Assembly (NCBI GenBank): GCA_026129765.1
Contig: JAHCHP010000019.1
Span: forward strand, 1-64,000
Reading direction: 5' to 3'
Origin: Fimbriimonadia bacterium
Lineage (GTDB): Bacteria; Armatimonadota; Fimbriimonadia; Fimbriimonadales; GBS-DC
Length of the DNA stretch: 64,000 nt
The position numbers and the translations under genes are program-made. Every line of letters starts with the position of its first letter. The stretch's first letter is position 1. This document shows positions 35,219 through 42,919 of the stretch, one piece after another. The notes under the pieces are model-generated. The model was given only the letters and a program-made list of their open reading frames with translations. It was not told the DNA's origin and made no database searches.

Positions 35219-36631
35219 ATGAGTCCCAAGGAAGCGATAGAGTTTGCTCGTGAAAACGAAGCGCGTGTTGTCGATATTAAATTCACTGACCTGTTTGGAG
35301 CGTGGCAGCATTTTTCAATGCCCATTGAGGCGTTTTCGGAAGAGATTTTCGAGGAAGGGATCGGATTTGACGGCTCTTCTATCCGAGGATTTCAAACCAT
35401 CGACGCCTCCGACATGCTCCTTATCCCTGACCCTGATACCGTCTTTATGGATCCCTTTACTGAAGTTCCCACCATGAGTATCACCTGCACCATTGAAGAC
35501 CCCATGACCCGTGAACGCTATTCTCGAGACCCTCGCTATGTTGCCCAAAAAGCAGAAGCTTACTTGCGCTCGACCGGCATCGCGGACATCGCCTATTTCG
35601 GTCCAGAGGCGGAATTTTATCTCTTCAATGATGTGCGATTCGACCAGAGCGCGCAGCATGGCTACTATTTCATCGATTCGGATGAAGCCGTTTGGAACTC
35701 TGGACGCGACGAAAAACCCAATTTAGGCTACAAAATGCGTCTGAAAGGCGGTTACTTCCCTGTCCCCCCTTCCGATACGCTGCAAGATGTCCGCACGGAG
35801 ATGATGCTCACTTTGTTGCAATGCGGAGTCGAAGTGGAAGTGCAGCATCATGAAGTCGGCGCGGCAGGACAATCGGAAATCGATATCAAATTTGGTTCCT
35901 TGACTAAAACCGCCGATAAGGTTCAGGTCTATAAATATATCGTGAAAAATGTGGCGGTCCGCAACGGTTTAACGGCGACTTTTATGCCGAAACCTGTTTT
36001 TCAAGACAATGGGTCTGGCATGCATACCCACCAAAGCCTGTGGAAGGATGGCGTCAATATGTTCTATGACGAGCGCGGATATGCCCTTCTCTCGGATGAA
36101 GCGCGTTACTACATCGGCGGCATTCTGAAACACGCGCCTGCGTTGCTTGCCTTCGCCGCGCCTACCACCAACTCTTATCGCAGATTGGTTCCCGGCTATG
36201 AGGCGCCCATTAACCTGGTCTATAGCCAGCGCAATCGGAGCGCATGTGTCCGAATTCCCGCGTATTCCAAAAGCCCCAAAGCGCGCCGCATCGAATTCCG
36301 AGCGCCCGACCCAACCTGTAATCCCTACTTGACATTCGCAGCCCTGCTGATGGCAGGTTTGGATGGGATTCAAAATCGCATTTCGCCGCCCGACCCCATC
36401 GATAAAGACCTGTACGAGTTGCCAGCCGAAGAGCGGAAAGGGATCAAAATGACCCCTGGCTCTCTCGCAGACGCGCTAAATGCTTTAGAGACAGACAACG
36501 AGTTCCTGATGAAGGGCGGCGTTTTTACGCCTGACTTGATTGAGACCTATCTCGCCTACAAACGGGAGGAAGTCGATCAAATCCTGCTCCGCCCCCATCC
36601 CCACGAGTTCAATCTTTATTACGACGCATAA
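35219..36631 (+). CDS. glnA: Glutamine synthetase type I
   Basis: This enzyme makes glutamine from glutamate, ammonia and ATP, the main entry of nitrogen. The 470-aa length equals the classical dodecameric GSI-beta subunit. Visible motifs: GFDGSSIRGFQ, YFGPEAEFYLF (metal glutamates), HHEVGAAGQSEID, GSGMHTHQS, APTTNSYRRLVPGYEAP and RIEFRAPDPTCNPY. The DKDLYELPAEE segment contains the tyrosine equivalent to the adenylylation site of enterobacterial enzymes, so covalent control is possible. AAGGAGG at 35203-35209 supports ATG 35219; the open frame extends in register back to 35135. Control seems to involve a strong promoter and a leader hairpin. Confidence 0.97.
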   Translation: MSPKEAIEFARENEARVVDIKFTDLFGAWQHFSMPIEAFSEEIFEEGIGFDGSSIRGFQTIDASDMLLIPDPDTVFMDPFTEVPTMSITCTIEDPMTRERYSRDPRYVAQKAEAYLRSTGIADIAYFGPEAEFYLFNDVRFDQSAQHGYYFIDSDEAVWNSGRDEKPNLGYKMRLKGGYFPVPPSDTLQDVRTEMMLTLLQCGVEVEVQHHEVGAAGQSEIDIKFGSLTKTADKVQVYKYIVKNVAVRNGLTATFMPKPVFQDNGSGMHTHQSLWKDGVNMFYDERGYALLSDEARYYIGGILKHAPALLAFAAPTTNSYRRLVPGYEAPINLVYSQRNRSACVRIPAYSKSPKARRIEFRAPDPTCNPYLTFAALLMAGLDGIQNRISPPDPIDKDLYELPAEERKGIKMTPGSLADALNALETDNEFLMKGGVFTPDLIETYLAYKREEVDQILLRPHPHEFNLYYDA

Positions 36632-36647
36632 TCCCATCGTTTCATCA

Positions 36648-36681
36648 GAGGCTCTTCCTTTTTTTTGTTGGGAAGAGCCTC
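36648..36681 (+). terminator. Hairpin after glnA
   Basis: GAGGCTCTTCC (36648-36658) and GGAAGAGCCTC (36671-36681) form a perfect 11-bp stem with a T-rich 12-nt loop, 17 nt past the glnA stop. There is no T-run after the stem, so termination strength is uncertain. Confidence 0.65.
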
Positions 36682-36725
36682 GAAGACCCTCTCATTTTCA
36701 CTCGTTTTTCGCTCATCGGGCATGA

Positions 36726-36742
36726 TTGGCACGTTTTTTGCT
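36726..36742 (+). promoter_or_regulatory. Consensus sigma-54 promoter
   Basis: TTGGCACGTTTTTTGCT matches the published sigma-54 consensus YTGGCACG-N4-TTGCW at every defined base (-24 GG and -12 GC elements). It lies in the glnA-queA gap on the + strand, with no protein start in a usable position downstream before a terminator at 36832. Confidence 0.65.
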
Positions 36743-36752
36743 TCCTCTATCA

Positions 36753-36869
36753 TTACCGATGCGTTTCATTGCTGCTTTTGGATAAAACGAAGCCATCTGA
36801 CGGAATGGCGAATTTCTACCTCCCTCCGAGCGTCCGCAGGCGATCCTCCCCGCCTGCGGACATTTTTTT
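36753..36869 (+). ncRNA. Putative sigma-54-driven small RNA
   Basis: Transcription from the sigma-54 promoter would start about 12 nt after the -12 element, near 36753. It would stop at the intrinsic terminator ending 36869, giving an RNA of about 115 nt. No open frame with a ribosome binding site lies inside. Its position next to glnA suggests a nitrogen-responsive RNA, comparable in logic to NtrC/sigma-54-dependent sRNAs in other bacteria. This is inference from promoter and terminator only; no sequence match to a known RNA is claimed. Confidence 0.45.
36832..36869 (+). terminator. Strong Rho-independent terminator in glnA-queA gap
   Basis: GTCCGCAGGCG (36832-36842) and CGCCTGCGGAC (36851-36861) form a perfect 11-bp GC-rich stem with an 8-nt loop, followed by A and seven T (36863-36869). 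It is one of the best terminators in the window, yet no protein gene ends just before it. Confidence 0.85.
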
Positions 36870-37099
36870 CGATAAATACAACTATCAGGTAAAATCTATC
36901 ACTGTGCAATAATTTGCCGCCGTTCCAGCGCATGCGGGAGTCCAGGAAAAAAGACGCTTTCAATAGGCTCAGAGTATCAGCCAAGACGGTTGCTGCCTGT
37001 TTTGTCATGCCAAGCGCAGCCGAGACATCTGCTTTTCAATAACAATCCCTGTACGCAAGGGGAATGGTTGGGATGAATATTTATTTGAATTGAGGGACA
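36870..37099. other. Non-coding gap before queA
   Basis: The 230 bp before queA hold no supported gene. CAGGTAAAAT at 36886-36895 could be a promoter -10. A stretch around 36920-36950, read in reverse, resembles the common TGGA-TCCCGC...GCG intergenic repeat. The repeat at 37003-37037 follows. I see no preQ1 riboswitch pattern. Confidence 0.5.
37003..37037 (-). repeat. Inverted copy of the 25.9-kb dispersed repeat
   Basis: TGTCATGCCAAGCGCAGCCG and the following bases up to GCTTTT are the reverse complement of 25913-25947 with two mismatches. Both copies lie between genes. Confidence 0.75.
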
Positions 37100-38125
37100 A
37101 TGAGGGTGCATGTCAACCTGCTCGATTATCACTTACCTGAAGAACAGATCGCGCAATTTCCGGTGGAACCGCGCGATGCGGCTCGGTTGCTGGTTCTTAA
37201 TAAAAAGAGCGGGATGATTCAACACCGACAATTCAGCGATTTGGGCGACTACCTGCGAGAAGGAGACACGTTGGTTTTGAATGACACTCGTGTGACCGCC
37301 CGCAGGCTCTTCGGACAAAAACCAACCGGAGGCGCAGTAGGAGCGCTTTTGCTTTCTCCTCTGCCCGGTGAACGTTGGCGAGCGTTATTGAAACCCTCCA
37401 AGCGTCTGCCCGAAGGCAGCATTGTTGAATTTGATGGCGGAAAGATACGTGTGAGAGTAGAAGACCGCCTGCCCGATGATTCGCGGGTATTATGTCCTGA
37501 AAAACCGTCCGAGTTTGCGCGCTATGTGGAGCAAGCAGGGCAGACTCCCCTGCCCCCTTACATCCATCAGTCGCTCGCCAACCCTGAGAGGTATCAAACC
37601 GTTTATGCGGCGCATGGAGGGTCTGCTGCTGCGCCGACTGCCGGATTGCATTTCACGCCGGAATTGCTGGACAATCTGCGCGCATCAGGCGTTCAAACGG
37701 TTCATGTCACACTGCAGGTGAGTTTGGATACTTTTCGCCCTGTGCAGACAGAACGGTTGGAGGATCACAAGATTCATGGCGAGCAGATTCTCCTTTCTGA
37801 GGAAGCGGCAGAAGCCATCAACCAATCCACTGGGCGGATATATGCGGTCGGCACGACGGCTGCGCGAACTTTAGAAAGCGCGGCGATTGGAATACGCAGG
37901 GTAAAACCATTCTATGGCGAAACAAGATTATTCATTACGCCCGGCTATGAATTTCAAGTGGTGGAAGGACTGATCACCAACTTTCATATGCCGAGAACGA
38001 CCGTGCTTGCGTTGGTCGCTGCCTTAGCGGGACGTGAGCCACTATTAAACGCTTATGATGAGGCGATTCGCGCGGGGTATCGTTTTTTGAGTTTTGGGGA
38101 TGCGATGTTGATCGCGCCAGAGTAA
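37100..38125 (+). CDS. queA: S-adenosylmethionine:tRNA ribosyltransferase-isomerase
   Basis: QueA transfers and isomerises the ribosyl part of SAM onto preQ1-modified tRNA to give epoxyqueuosine, the penultimate step of queuosine synthesis. The 341-aa length is normal. Motifs: the N-terminal YHLPEEQIAQFP, LNDTRVTARRLFGQKPTGG, PLPPYIHQ, GGSAAAPTAGLHFT, VQTVHVTLQVSLDTFRPV, and NFHMPRTTVLALVAA. No other queuosine genes lie in the window. It heads a run of three + strand genes; spacing to the next is 33 bp. Confidence 0.95.
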   Translation: MRVHVNLLDYHLPEEQIAQFPVEPRDAARLLVLNKKSGMIQHRQFSDLGDYLREGDTLVLNDTRVTARRLFGQKPTGGAVGALLLSPLPGERWRALLKPSKRLPEGSIVEFDGGKIRVRVEDRLPDDSRVLCPEKPSEFARYVEQAGQTPLPPYIHQSLANPERYQTVYAAHGGSAAAPTAGLHFTPELLDNLRASGVQTVHVTLQVSLDTFRPVQTERLEDHKIHGEQILLSEEAAEAINQSTGRIYAVGTTAARTLESAAIGIRRVKPFYGETRLFITPGYEFQVVEGLITNFHMPRTTVLALVAALAGREPLLNAYDEAIRAGYRFLSFGDAMLIAPE

Positions 38126-38158
38126 ATACCCTTTGGGGAAGGAGGAGCTGAGAGAAGA

Positions 38159-39112
38159 ATGAGAATTGAGGAATGGCGTCAATTTTTAGAGAGTCAATTT
38201 ATCGAAGAGGGCAAGGAAAAACCCAAACCGGTGGAGCCTGCCCCTGCCAAATCGGAACCTGAAGCAAAGGAAACGCCCGTTCAGGCAGTCGTCTCACCCC
38301 CAACCATTGCCGAATATCTGCACAAAATCCCTGTGAAACCTGCGCAGAGCGAGCCTGAGCCTGCCACAGAAACCGGTGTAAGCGCATCGACGCCTCTCTC
38401 TCAGCCGTCGCAAACACCGTCCAAATCCGATGATTCGCCTCAACCCGAACGTATGGAGCCAGCCTTTGGACGCGCGCGTTCTTCCGAAAGCGCACCCCCA
38501 GCGGACACGCCTGCGCCTTCCAGACCCGCTGCTGACCGGACGGTGTCGAGCAGTGGTATGGTGGCGATCAGTGTGCCAAACTTCGTGGAATATGTGCCGT
38601 TATTAAGGCAGGAAATGGGGCTTGAATACGAACCCAACCCGGTTCCTTCCACTACGCCATTGGACTCTGAAGAGTCTCCCACACCCCGCCTGCGCAGACG
38701 CAAACGCCCCTTGGGTGTGGAACCAGAAGAGGTCGTGCCTCCCGAAATGGAAGATGTTTGGGCGAGCCTGCCGAAACACCTGCGCTATTTAGCCGAGTGG
38801 TACGATGATGGCGTCACACAGAAATATTACAAATCCGAATTCAAAGAGACGCGGGAGGCATTGATTGGGCGTCTGACCGACCCGGTTCTCAGTTTGGAAG
38901 ACACAGCGCGTCTTTTGGGGGTTTGTCCCACCACGGTTCGCCGTTATACCGATCGTGGTTGGCTTCAGCATTTCCGAACCGAGGGCAACCAGCGTCGTTT
39001 CCGGCTATCGGACATTGTTCAGTTTTTGGAAGACCAATCGAAGCGCAAATTGGGGCGCAGCCGGAAAACCGCTGACGACTCAAATGAGCTTGAGGAGCCG
39101 AGCGAGTCTTGA
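38159..39112 (+). CDS. Proline-rich protein with MerR/excisionase-type winged helix
   Basis: The 317-aa protein has a long low-complexity region (about 20-200) rich in Pro, Glu, Ser and Thr, which should be disordered. A folded C-terminal part follows (about 205-305). There LSLEDTARLLGVCPTTVRRYTDRGWLQHF reads as the recognition helices of a MerR/excisionase-like DNA-binding domain, followed by RRFRLSDIVQFLEDQ. I do not recognise a named family. It is probably a DNA-binding regulator with a flexible interaction arm. Its stop overlaps the TTG start of the next glycosyltransferase (TTGA), so they are translationally coupled. Confidence 0.75.
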   Translation: MRIEEWRQFLESQFIEEGKEKPKPVEPAPAKSEPEAKETPVQAVVSPPTIAEYLHKIPVKPAQSEPEPATETGVSASTPLSQPSQTPSKSDDSPQPERMEPAFGRARSSESAPPADTPAPSRPAADRTVSSSGMVAISVPNFVEYVPLLRQEMGLEYEPNPVPSTTPLDSEESPTPRLRRRKRPLGVEPEEVVPPEMEDVWASLPKHLRYLAEWYDDGVTQKYYKSEFKETREALIGRLTDPVLSLEDTARLLGVCPTTVRRYTDRGWLQHFRTEGNQRRFRLSDIVQFLEDQSKRKLGRSRKTADDSNELEEPSES

Positions 39113-40272
39113 AAATCGCCATCTTTTCGGAGAGCTATCTGCCCTTTTTGAACGGGGTCAGCATCTCGATAAAAGTCTTGCGGGAAGAACTGACCCGTCG
39201 GGGACATGAGGTTTGGATCTATGCGCCTCGCTTCAAGGGTTACGAGGACAACGATCCGCTTGCCCGGCGTTTTCCTTCGATTTACACCCCCTTCGAGCGC
39301 GAATACCCCATCGCGATCCCTATTGCGCCCCGTATGTGGCGGGAATGGCGGGATCAAGGCTTCGATGTGGTTCACACGCATACGCCCTTCCTAACGGGTA
39401 TTGCCGCTCTGTTTTGGTCAAAACGCGCTCGTGTGCCGATTGTCAGCACCTACCATACTCTGTATGAACAGTACCTGCATTATGTGCCGCCTGTCGTTCC
39501 GAAACGAGCGGTCAGACGCCTGCTGATTTGGCATCTCCGCCGTTATTATCATGCGGTCGCGCAGGTGATGACCCCTTCCATCATTGGAGCCGATTTACTC
39601 CGCAGCTATGGCGTCCAGTCGCCCATTACGCCCATCCGAAACGCCGTGCTGCCCTTCCCTGAGTTGTCTCAGCAGGAGGCGCGCGCTGCGCTGAGTCAGC
39701 CCTTAGAGAGTGTTAATCTGCTTTATGTGGGGCGATTGGCGAAGGAGAAAAATCTACCCTTGCTTCTAAAATCGCTGCCGCCTATTGTGAAAGCGCATCC
39801 GCAGGTTCATCTCTATCTGGTGGGCGATGGTCCCGCGCGCCCCGATTTGGAGCAACAATGCAAAGAGTTGGGGATTGGGGAACACACGCATTTTATGGGC
39901 GCGCTGCCCCGCGATCAGGTCTCTCTCTATTTGCTGGCTGCCGATCTTTTCACGTTTCCTTCTTTAACCGAATCACAAGCGCTTGTATTAGATGAAGCGC
40001 AGGCGGCAGGGTTGCCCTGTGTCGTTGCCAATGCGGGCGGTTCGCCGGAAGCCATCGATTTTGGAGAGACGGGACTTGTGGTCGAACCGGAGCCAGAACT
40101 GTTCACTCAGGCGATTCTCCGCCTGATTCAAGAGGAGCCTCTCAGAAAGTCTTTCAGCGAGAAAGGCGCGCTCAAGCGGCAAACCTTGTCTGTCGAAGCC
40201 GTCACCGACCGCGTTTTGGCGGTTTACCAAGCCGCTATGCATCCGCAAAAAGGTACAATCTTAAGCAAGTGA
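39109..40272 (+). CDS. GT4-family glycosyltransferase
   Basis: The 387-aa retaining glycosyltransferase has the GT-B fold. The N-terminal lobe begins KIAIFSESYLPFLNGVSISI and has VVHTHTPFLTGIA. The C-terminal donor-binding lobe has LYVGRLAKEKNLPLL, YLVGDGPARPDLE, and the E-x7-E motif in TESQALVLDEAQAAGLP. Close relatives use UDP- or GDP-sugars to glycosylate lipids such as diacylglycerol or phosphatidylinositol. The acceptor here cannot be told. It starts at TTG 39109, overlapping the upstream stop. Confidence 0.9.
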   Translation: MKIAIFSESYLPFLNGVSISIKVLREELTRRGHEVWIYAPRFKGYEDNDPLARRFPSIYTPFEREYPIAIPIAPRMWREWRDQGFDVVHTHTPFLTGIAALFWSKRARVPIVSTYHTLYEQYLHYVPPVVPKRAVRRLLIWHLRRYYHAVAQVMTPSIIGADLLRSYGVQSPITPIRNAVLPFPELSQQEARAALSQPLESVNLLYVGRLAKEKNLPLLLKSLPPIVKAHPQVHLYLVGDGPARPDLEQQCKELGIGEHTHFMGALPRDQVSLYLLAADLFTFPSLTESQALVLDEAQAAGLPCVVANAGGSPEAIDFGETGLVVEPEPELFTQAILRLIQEEPLRKSFSEKGALKRQTLSVEAVTDRVLAVYQAAMHPQKGTILSK

Positions 40273-40317
40273 TCGGTCATGAAACAAAGCAAAGTTGAGT
40301 AAAATACCCTTTCGCAA

Positions 40318-40325
40318 GGTACAAT
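40318..40325 (+). promoter_or_regulatory. GGTACAAT promoter before the ATPase gene
   Basis: GGTACAAT ends 11 nt before ATG 40337; a second GGTACAAT lies at 40252-40259. The leader would be very short, with no clear ribosome binding site. Confidence 0.5.
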
Positions 40326-40336
40326 TTTAGCGTGTC

Positions 40337-41551
40337 ATGAAAGAGTCCACCTTAGATCACAAACAAGATAAAGAACCACATCGCCTACACCGCGTTTTGA
40401 TCAAAAGCGCGCGTCCTCGTAATTTTTTGTCGTTTGGACCTGATACACCGGAGTTTCCGCTACGCCCTCTCAACGTTCTTATTGGTCCCAATGGCTCAGG
40501 CAAAACAAACCTGATCGAGATGTTTGCAGTTTTACGCTCATCGCCTGTGGATTTGAAAACACCGATTCGTCAAGGAGGTGGTGTATTAGAGTGGGTTCAT
40601 AAAAGCCATCCGAACGACCTTGCGCACATAGAGGCAGTCGTGGATGCGGGAGTCAAGCAGCCCTTACGACACAAAATCAGTTTTGCTCCAGCAAACCAAG
40701 CGTTTGAACTGCGCGATGAGGTCATTGAGAATGAAAGCGCATCACCTGATAAAGGGTCTCCATTCTTTTATTATAAATTTCAGAATGGACACCCAGTTGT
40801 TCAATTGAGCGGTAAAGAGAGGCGTCTTCAGCGCGAGGAAGTCGAGCTCAATGACTCTATATTAGCGCAGCGTAAGGACCCTGAACAATATAAAGAATTG
40901 ACTTTATTAGGAAGAGCCTACAGCAACATTAGGATTTTCAGGAACTGGCAGTTTGGCAGAGATTCTATCCTCCGGCAACCTCAACGAGCAGATGCGAGAA
41001 ATGACTTACTTGAAGAAGATTTCTCAAATCTGGGACTATTTCTGAACCGCTTGCGTAAGCACCCTGAAGTCAAATTGAAGGTATTATCGGCACTGAATGA
41101 CCTTTATCAAGATTTTTCTGATTTTGACATCAGCGTGGAAGGAGGCACAGTTCAAATCTTTTTCACAGAGTCTCACTGTACGGTTCCAGCAACACGCCTG
41201 TCGGAGGGCACGTTGCGATACCTCTGCTTGCTCGCGATTTTCTATGATCCTACCCCACCGTCTCTGATGTGTATTGAGGAGCCAGAACTGGGCATTCACC
41301 CTGATTTACTGCCGAAAATTGCGAAAATAATGGTCGAAGCCTCTCAACAAACACAGATCATTGCGACAACCCACTCAGAAATATTAGTGGATGCGCTGAC
41401 CGAGACACCAGAGAATGTTGTTGTCTGTGAAAAAATTGCAGGTTCAACCCAATTGCATCGCCTGTCCGAAAGTGAGTTGAAGCCTTGGTTAAAACAGTAT
41501 CGTTTAGGCGAACTCTGGTCGGGTGGGCATATTGGAGGTAATCGTTGGTGA
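40337..41551 (+). CDS. AAA ATPase of the OLD/RloA-like (AAA_21) class
   Basis: The 404-aa ABC-like ATPase has Walker A in LIGPNGSGKTNLIE (about 49-62), a signature-like LSEGTLRYLCLLAIF, Walker B in SLMCIEEPELGIHPDLL, and the switch His in IIATTHSEILVDAL. Proteins of this class pair with a small TOPRIM- or DUF4276-like partner in anti-phage and abortive-infection modules. Such a partner begins at once here (GTGA overlap) but is cut short. The gene therefore looks like the surviving half of a defence module. Codon and base use look slightly more AT-rich than in neighbouring genes, which would fit transfer. Confidence 0.82.
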   Translation: MKESTLDHKQDKEPHRLHRVLIKSARPRNFLSFGPDTPEFPLRPLNVLIGPNGSGKTNLIEMFAVLRSSPVDLKTPIRQGGGVLEWVHKSHPNDLAHIEAVVDAGVKQPLRHKISFAPANQAFELRDEVIENESASPDKGSPFFYYKFQNGHPVVQLSGKERRLQREEVELNDSILAQRKDPEQYKELTLLGRAYSNIRIFRNWQFGRDSILRQPQRADARNDLLEEDFSNLGLFLNRLRKHPEVKLKVLSALNDLYQDFSDFDISVEGGTVQIFFTESHCTVPATRLSEGTLRYLCLLAIFYDPTPPSLMCIEEPELGIHPDLLPKIAKIMVEASQQTQIIATTHSEILVDALTETPENVVVCEKIAGSTQLHRLSESELKPWLKQYRLGELWSGGHIGGNRW

Positions 41552-41727
41552 AAGCGCAAATCTTTGTGGAAGGCGGCGCAAAAGGTAATCGCTTTCTGAA
41601 CGCTGCTTGCCGCGAAGGTTTTCGTCAATTTATTCAGAAACTTCACCTGCGAGTAACACCCCGAATTGTTGCTTCAGGAGGACGTAATGATGCAATCAAT
41701 GATTTCCAAACTGCATCCAACTCTTAA
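41548..41727 (+). pseudogene. Truncated DUF4276/TOPRIM-like partner of the ATPase
   Basis: A GTG start overlapping the ATPase stop gives VKAQIFVEGGAKGNRFLNAA, then a helix and RIVASGGRNDAINDFQTA, before a stop after 59 aa. The opening strand with VEG and the ASGGRNDA segment match the start of DUF4276-like proteins, which are normally about 190-220 aa. Only the N-terminal quarter remains. The sequence after the stop runs straight into the next promoter, so the rest has been deleted rather than frameshifted. Confidence 0.65.
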
Positions 41728-41741
41728 GAAAACATTGGGGC

Positions 41742-41780
41742 TGAACACCTAAAAGCAGGTACAATCATGCAGGGTGTTCA
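41742..41780 (+). promoter_or_regulatory. Dyad flanking a GGTACAAT promoter
   Basis: TGAACACC (41742-41749) and GGTGTTCA (41773-41780) are perfect inverted arms separated by 23 bp. The GGTACAAT element (41758-41765) lies in the middle and the ATG at 41782 just after. The left arm would be upstream of the transcript, so this is better explained as a protein operator than an RNA hairpin. Confidence 0.5.
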
Positions 41781-41781
41781 T

Positions 41782-42162
41782 ATGACCAAACAGCCAAATT
41801 ATGTCTTGTGGGATGGAGAATGTGGTATCTGCGCTCATTTAGCGGCGTTTACTCGCAGGTCGGATCGCAAACAAATGTTTCAGGTGATGCCGTACCAACA
41901 AGCGCCTTCCCCGCCGATGACCCCTGAAATTCAACAGGCATGCCAGACCTATATGCATGTCATCACCTCAGACGGCACGGTCATGCGCGCGGGACGCGCG
42001 TCTCTGTATGTCATGCAACATACCGGATGGGGTTGGTTCGCAAAGATGCTCTCCTTGCCACCCTTTATTTGGGGCGTAGAGGCTGCCTATTGGCTCTTTG
42101 CTCGGAACCGGAGATGGATATCCCGCATCCTGTTTCCACGCTCTAACTCATGCCCGCGATAA
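41782..42162 (+). CDS. DCC-family thiol-disulfide oxidoreductase-like protein (DUF393)
   Basis: The 126-aa small protein opens with YVLWDGECGICAHLAAFTRR, the D-x-x-C-x-x-C motif of the DUF393/DCC family. VMRAGRASLYVMQHTGWGWFAKMLSLPP and LFARNRRWISRILFP follow, both typical of the family. Members are predicted thiol oxidoreductases with no settled role. I chose ATG 41782 (AGGGTG at 41771-41776) over ATG 41767, which touches the -10 box. It overlaps the DUF2071 gene by 13 bp. Confidence 0.83.
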   Translation: MTKQPNYVLWDGECGICAHLAAFTRRSDRKQMFQVMPYQQAPSPPMTPEIQQACQTYMHVITSDGTVMRAGRASLYVMQHTGWGWFAKMLSLPPFIWGVEAAYWLFARNRRWISRILFPRSNSCPR

Positions 42163-42875
42163 CCCAGCCCTTCACGCTTCCCTTCCGCCCCGCCATCAAA
42201 ATGCGCTGGGAACACCTGCTCTTTATTCACTGGGCAGTAGACCCAGAAGAAGTACAGTCCTTGTTGCCACCCGGGCTCGATGTGGACACATTTGAAGGCA
42301 AGGCGTATATCGCGCTGGTGCCGTTCACCATGCGGCGCGTTCTGCCTGCCCGCTTCCCAACCATCCCCACCCTATTCGATTTCAACGAAATGAACGTCCG
42401 AACCTATGCGCGCTGTGGGAAAGAACCGGGCGTCTGGTTCTTTAGCTTGGATGCCGCAAATCCCTTAGCGGTGGCGGTAGCGCGGGCGCGTTGGAAACTG
42501 TCCTACTTCTTCTCAAGAATGAAAATCGTTCAAGAGACCTCGCAGCGCTTTACCTATACCAGTTATCGCCTTTTCCCTGCTCCCAAACCCGCCATTGCAG
42601 AACTGAGCTATGAAATCTCTGGAGAACCGGAACTCACCAAAAGCGGAACTTTGGAGCATTTCTTGGTGGAACGCTATACCCTCTTTTCTGAAAAGAATGG
42701 ACACTTGTACAAAGGACAGGTTGCCCATGAGCCTTACCGGGTTCAACCTGCAAGGTTGCTGACATTGAAACAGAATGTCGTCGAAGCGGCAGGGATAGAG
42801 AACCCTGCCTGCGAACCCATTGTCTTTTATGCCCCGGGGTTCGAAGTGTGGGCGTCGAGTGTCGTGGCGCTTTAG
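42150..42875 (+). CDS. DUF2071 (YqjF-like) protein
   Basis: The 241-aa cytoplasmic protein belongs to DUF2071: MRWEHLLFIHWAVDPEEVQSLLPPGLDVDTF at the start (quoted in parts: WEHLLFIHW, LLPPGLDVDTF), YIALVPFTMRRV, NVRTYARCGKEPGVWFFSLDA, and HEPYRVQPA near the end. The family resembles acetoacetate-decarboxylase-like beta barrels, but no activity is established. It overlaps the DUF393 gene; the DCC/DUF2071 pairing suggests a shared pathway. Confidence 0.83.
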   Translation: MPAITQPFTLPFRPAIKMRWEHLLFIHWAVDPEEVQSLLPPGLDVDTFEGKAYIALVPFTMRRVLPARFPTIPTLFDFNEMNVRTYARCGKEPGVWFFSLDAANPLAVAVARARWKLSYFFSRMKIVQETSQRFTYTSYRLFPAPKPAIAELSYEISGEPELTKSGTLEHFLVERYTLFSEKNGHLYKGQVAHEPYRVQPARLLTLKQNVVEAAGIENPACEPIVFYAPGFEVWASSVVAL

Positions 42876-42919
42876 CAAGACGCGCCTCCTAATCTTATAA
42901 GCGTTTTGGGAGAAAGAAA

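Noticed and set aside
36766-37008. Minus-strand 80-aa ORF in the glnA-queA gap
   Set aside because: It is made of dispersed repeat and terminator sequence and has no ribosome binding site.
36870-37099. preQ1 riboswitch before queA
   Set aside because: No small pseudoknot-type aptamer sequence could be recognised.
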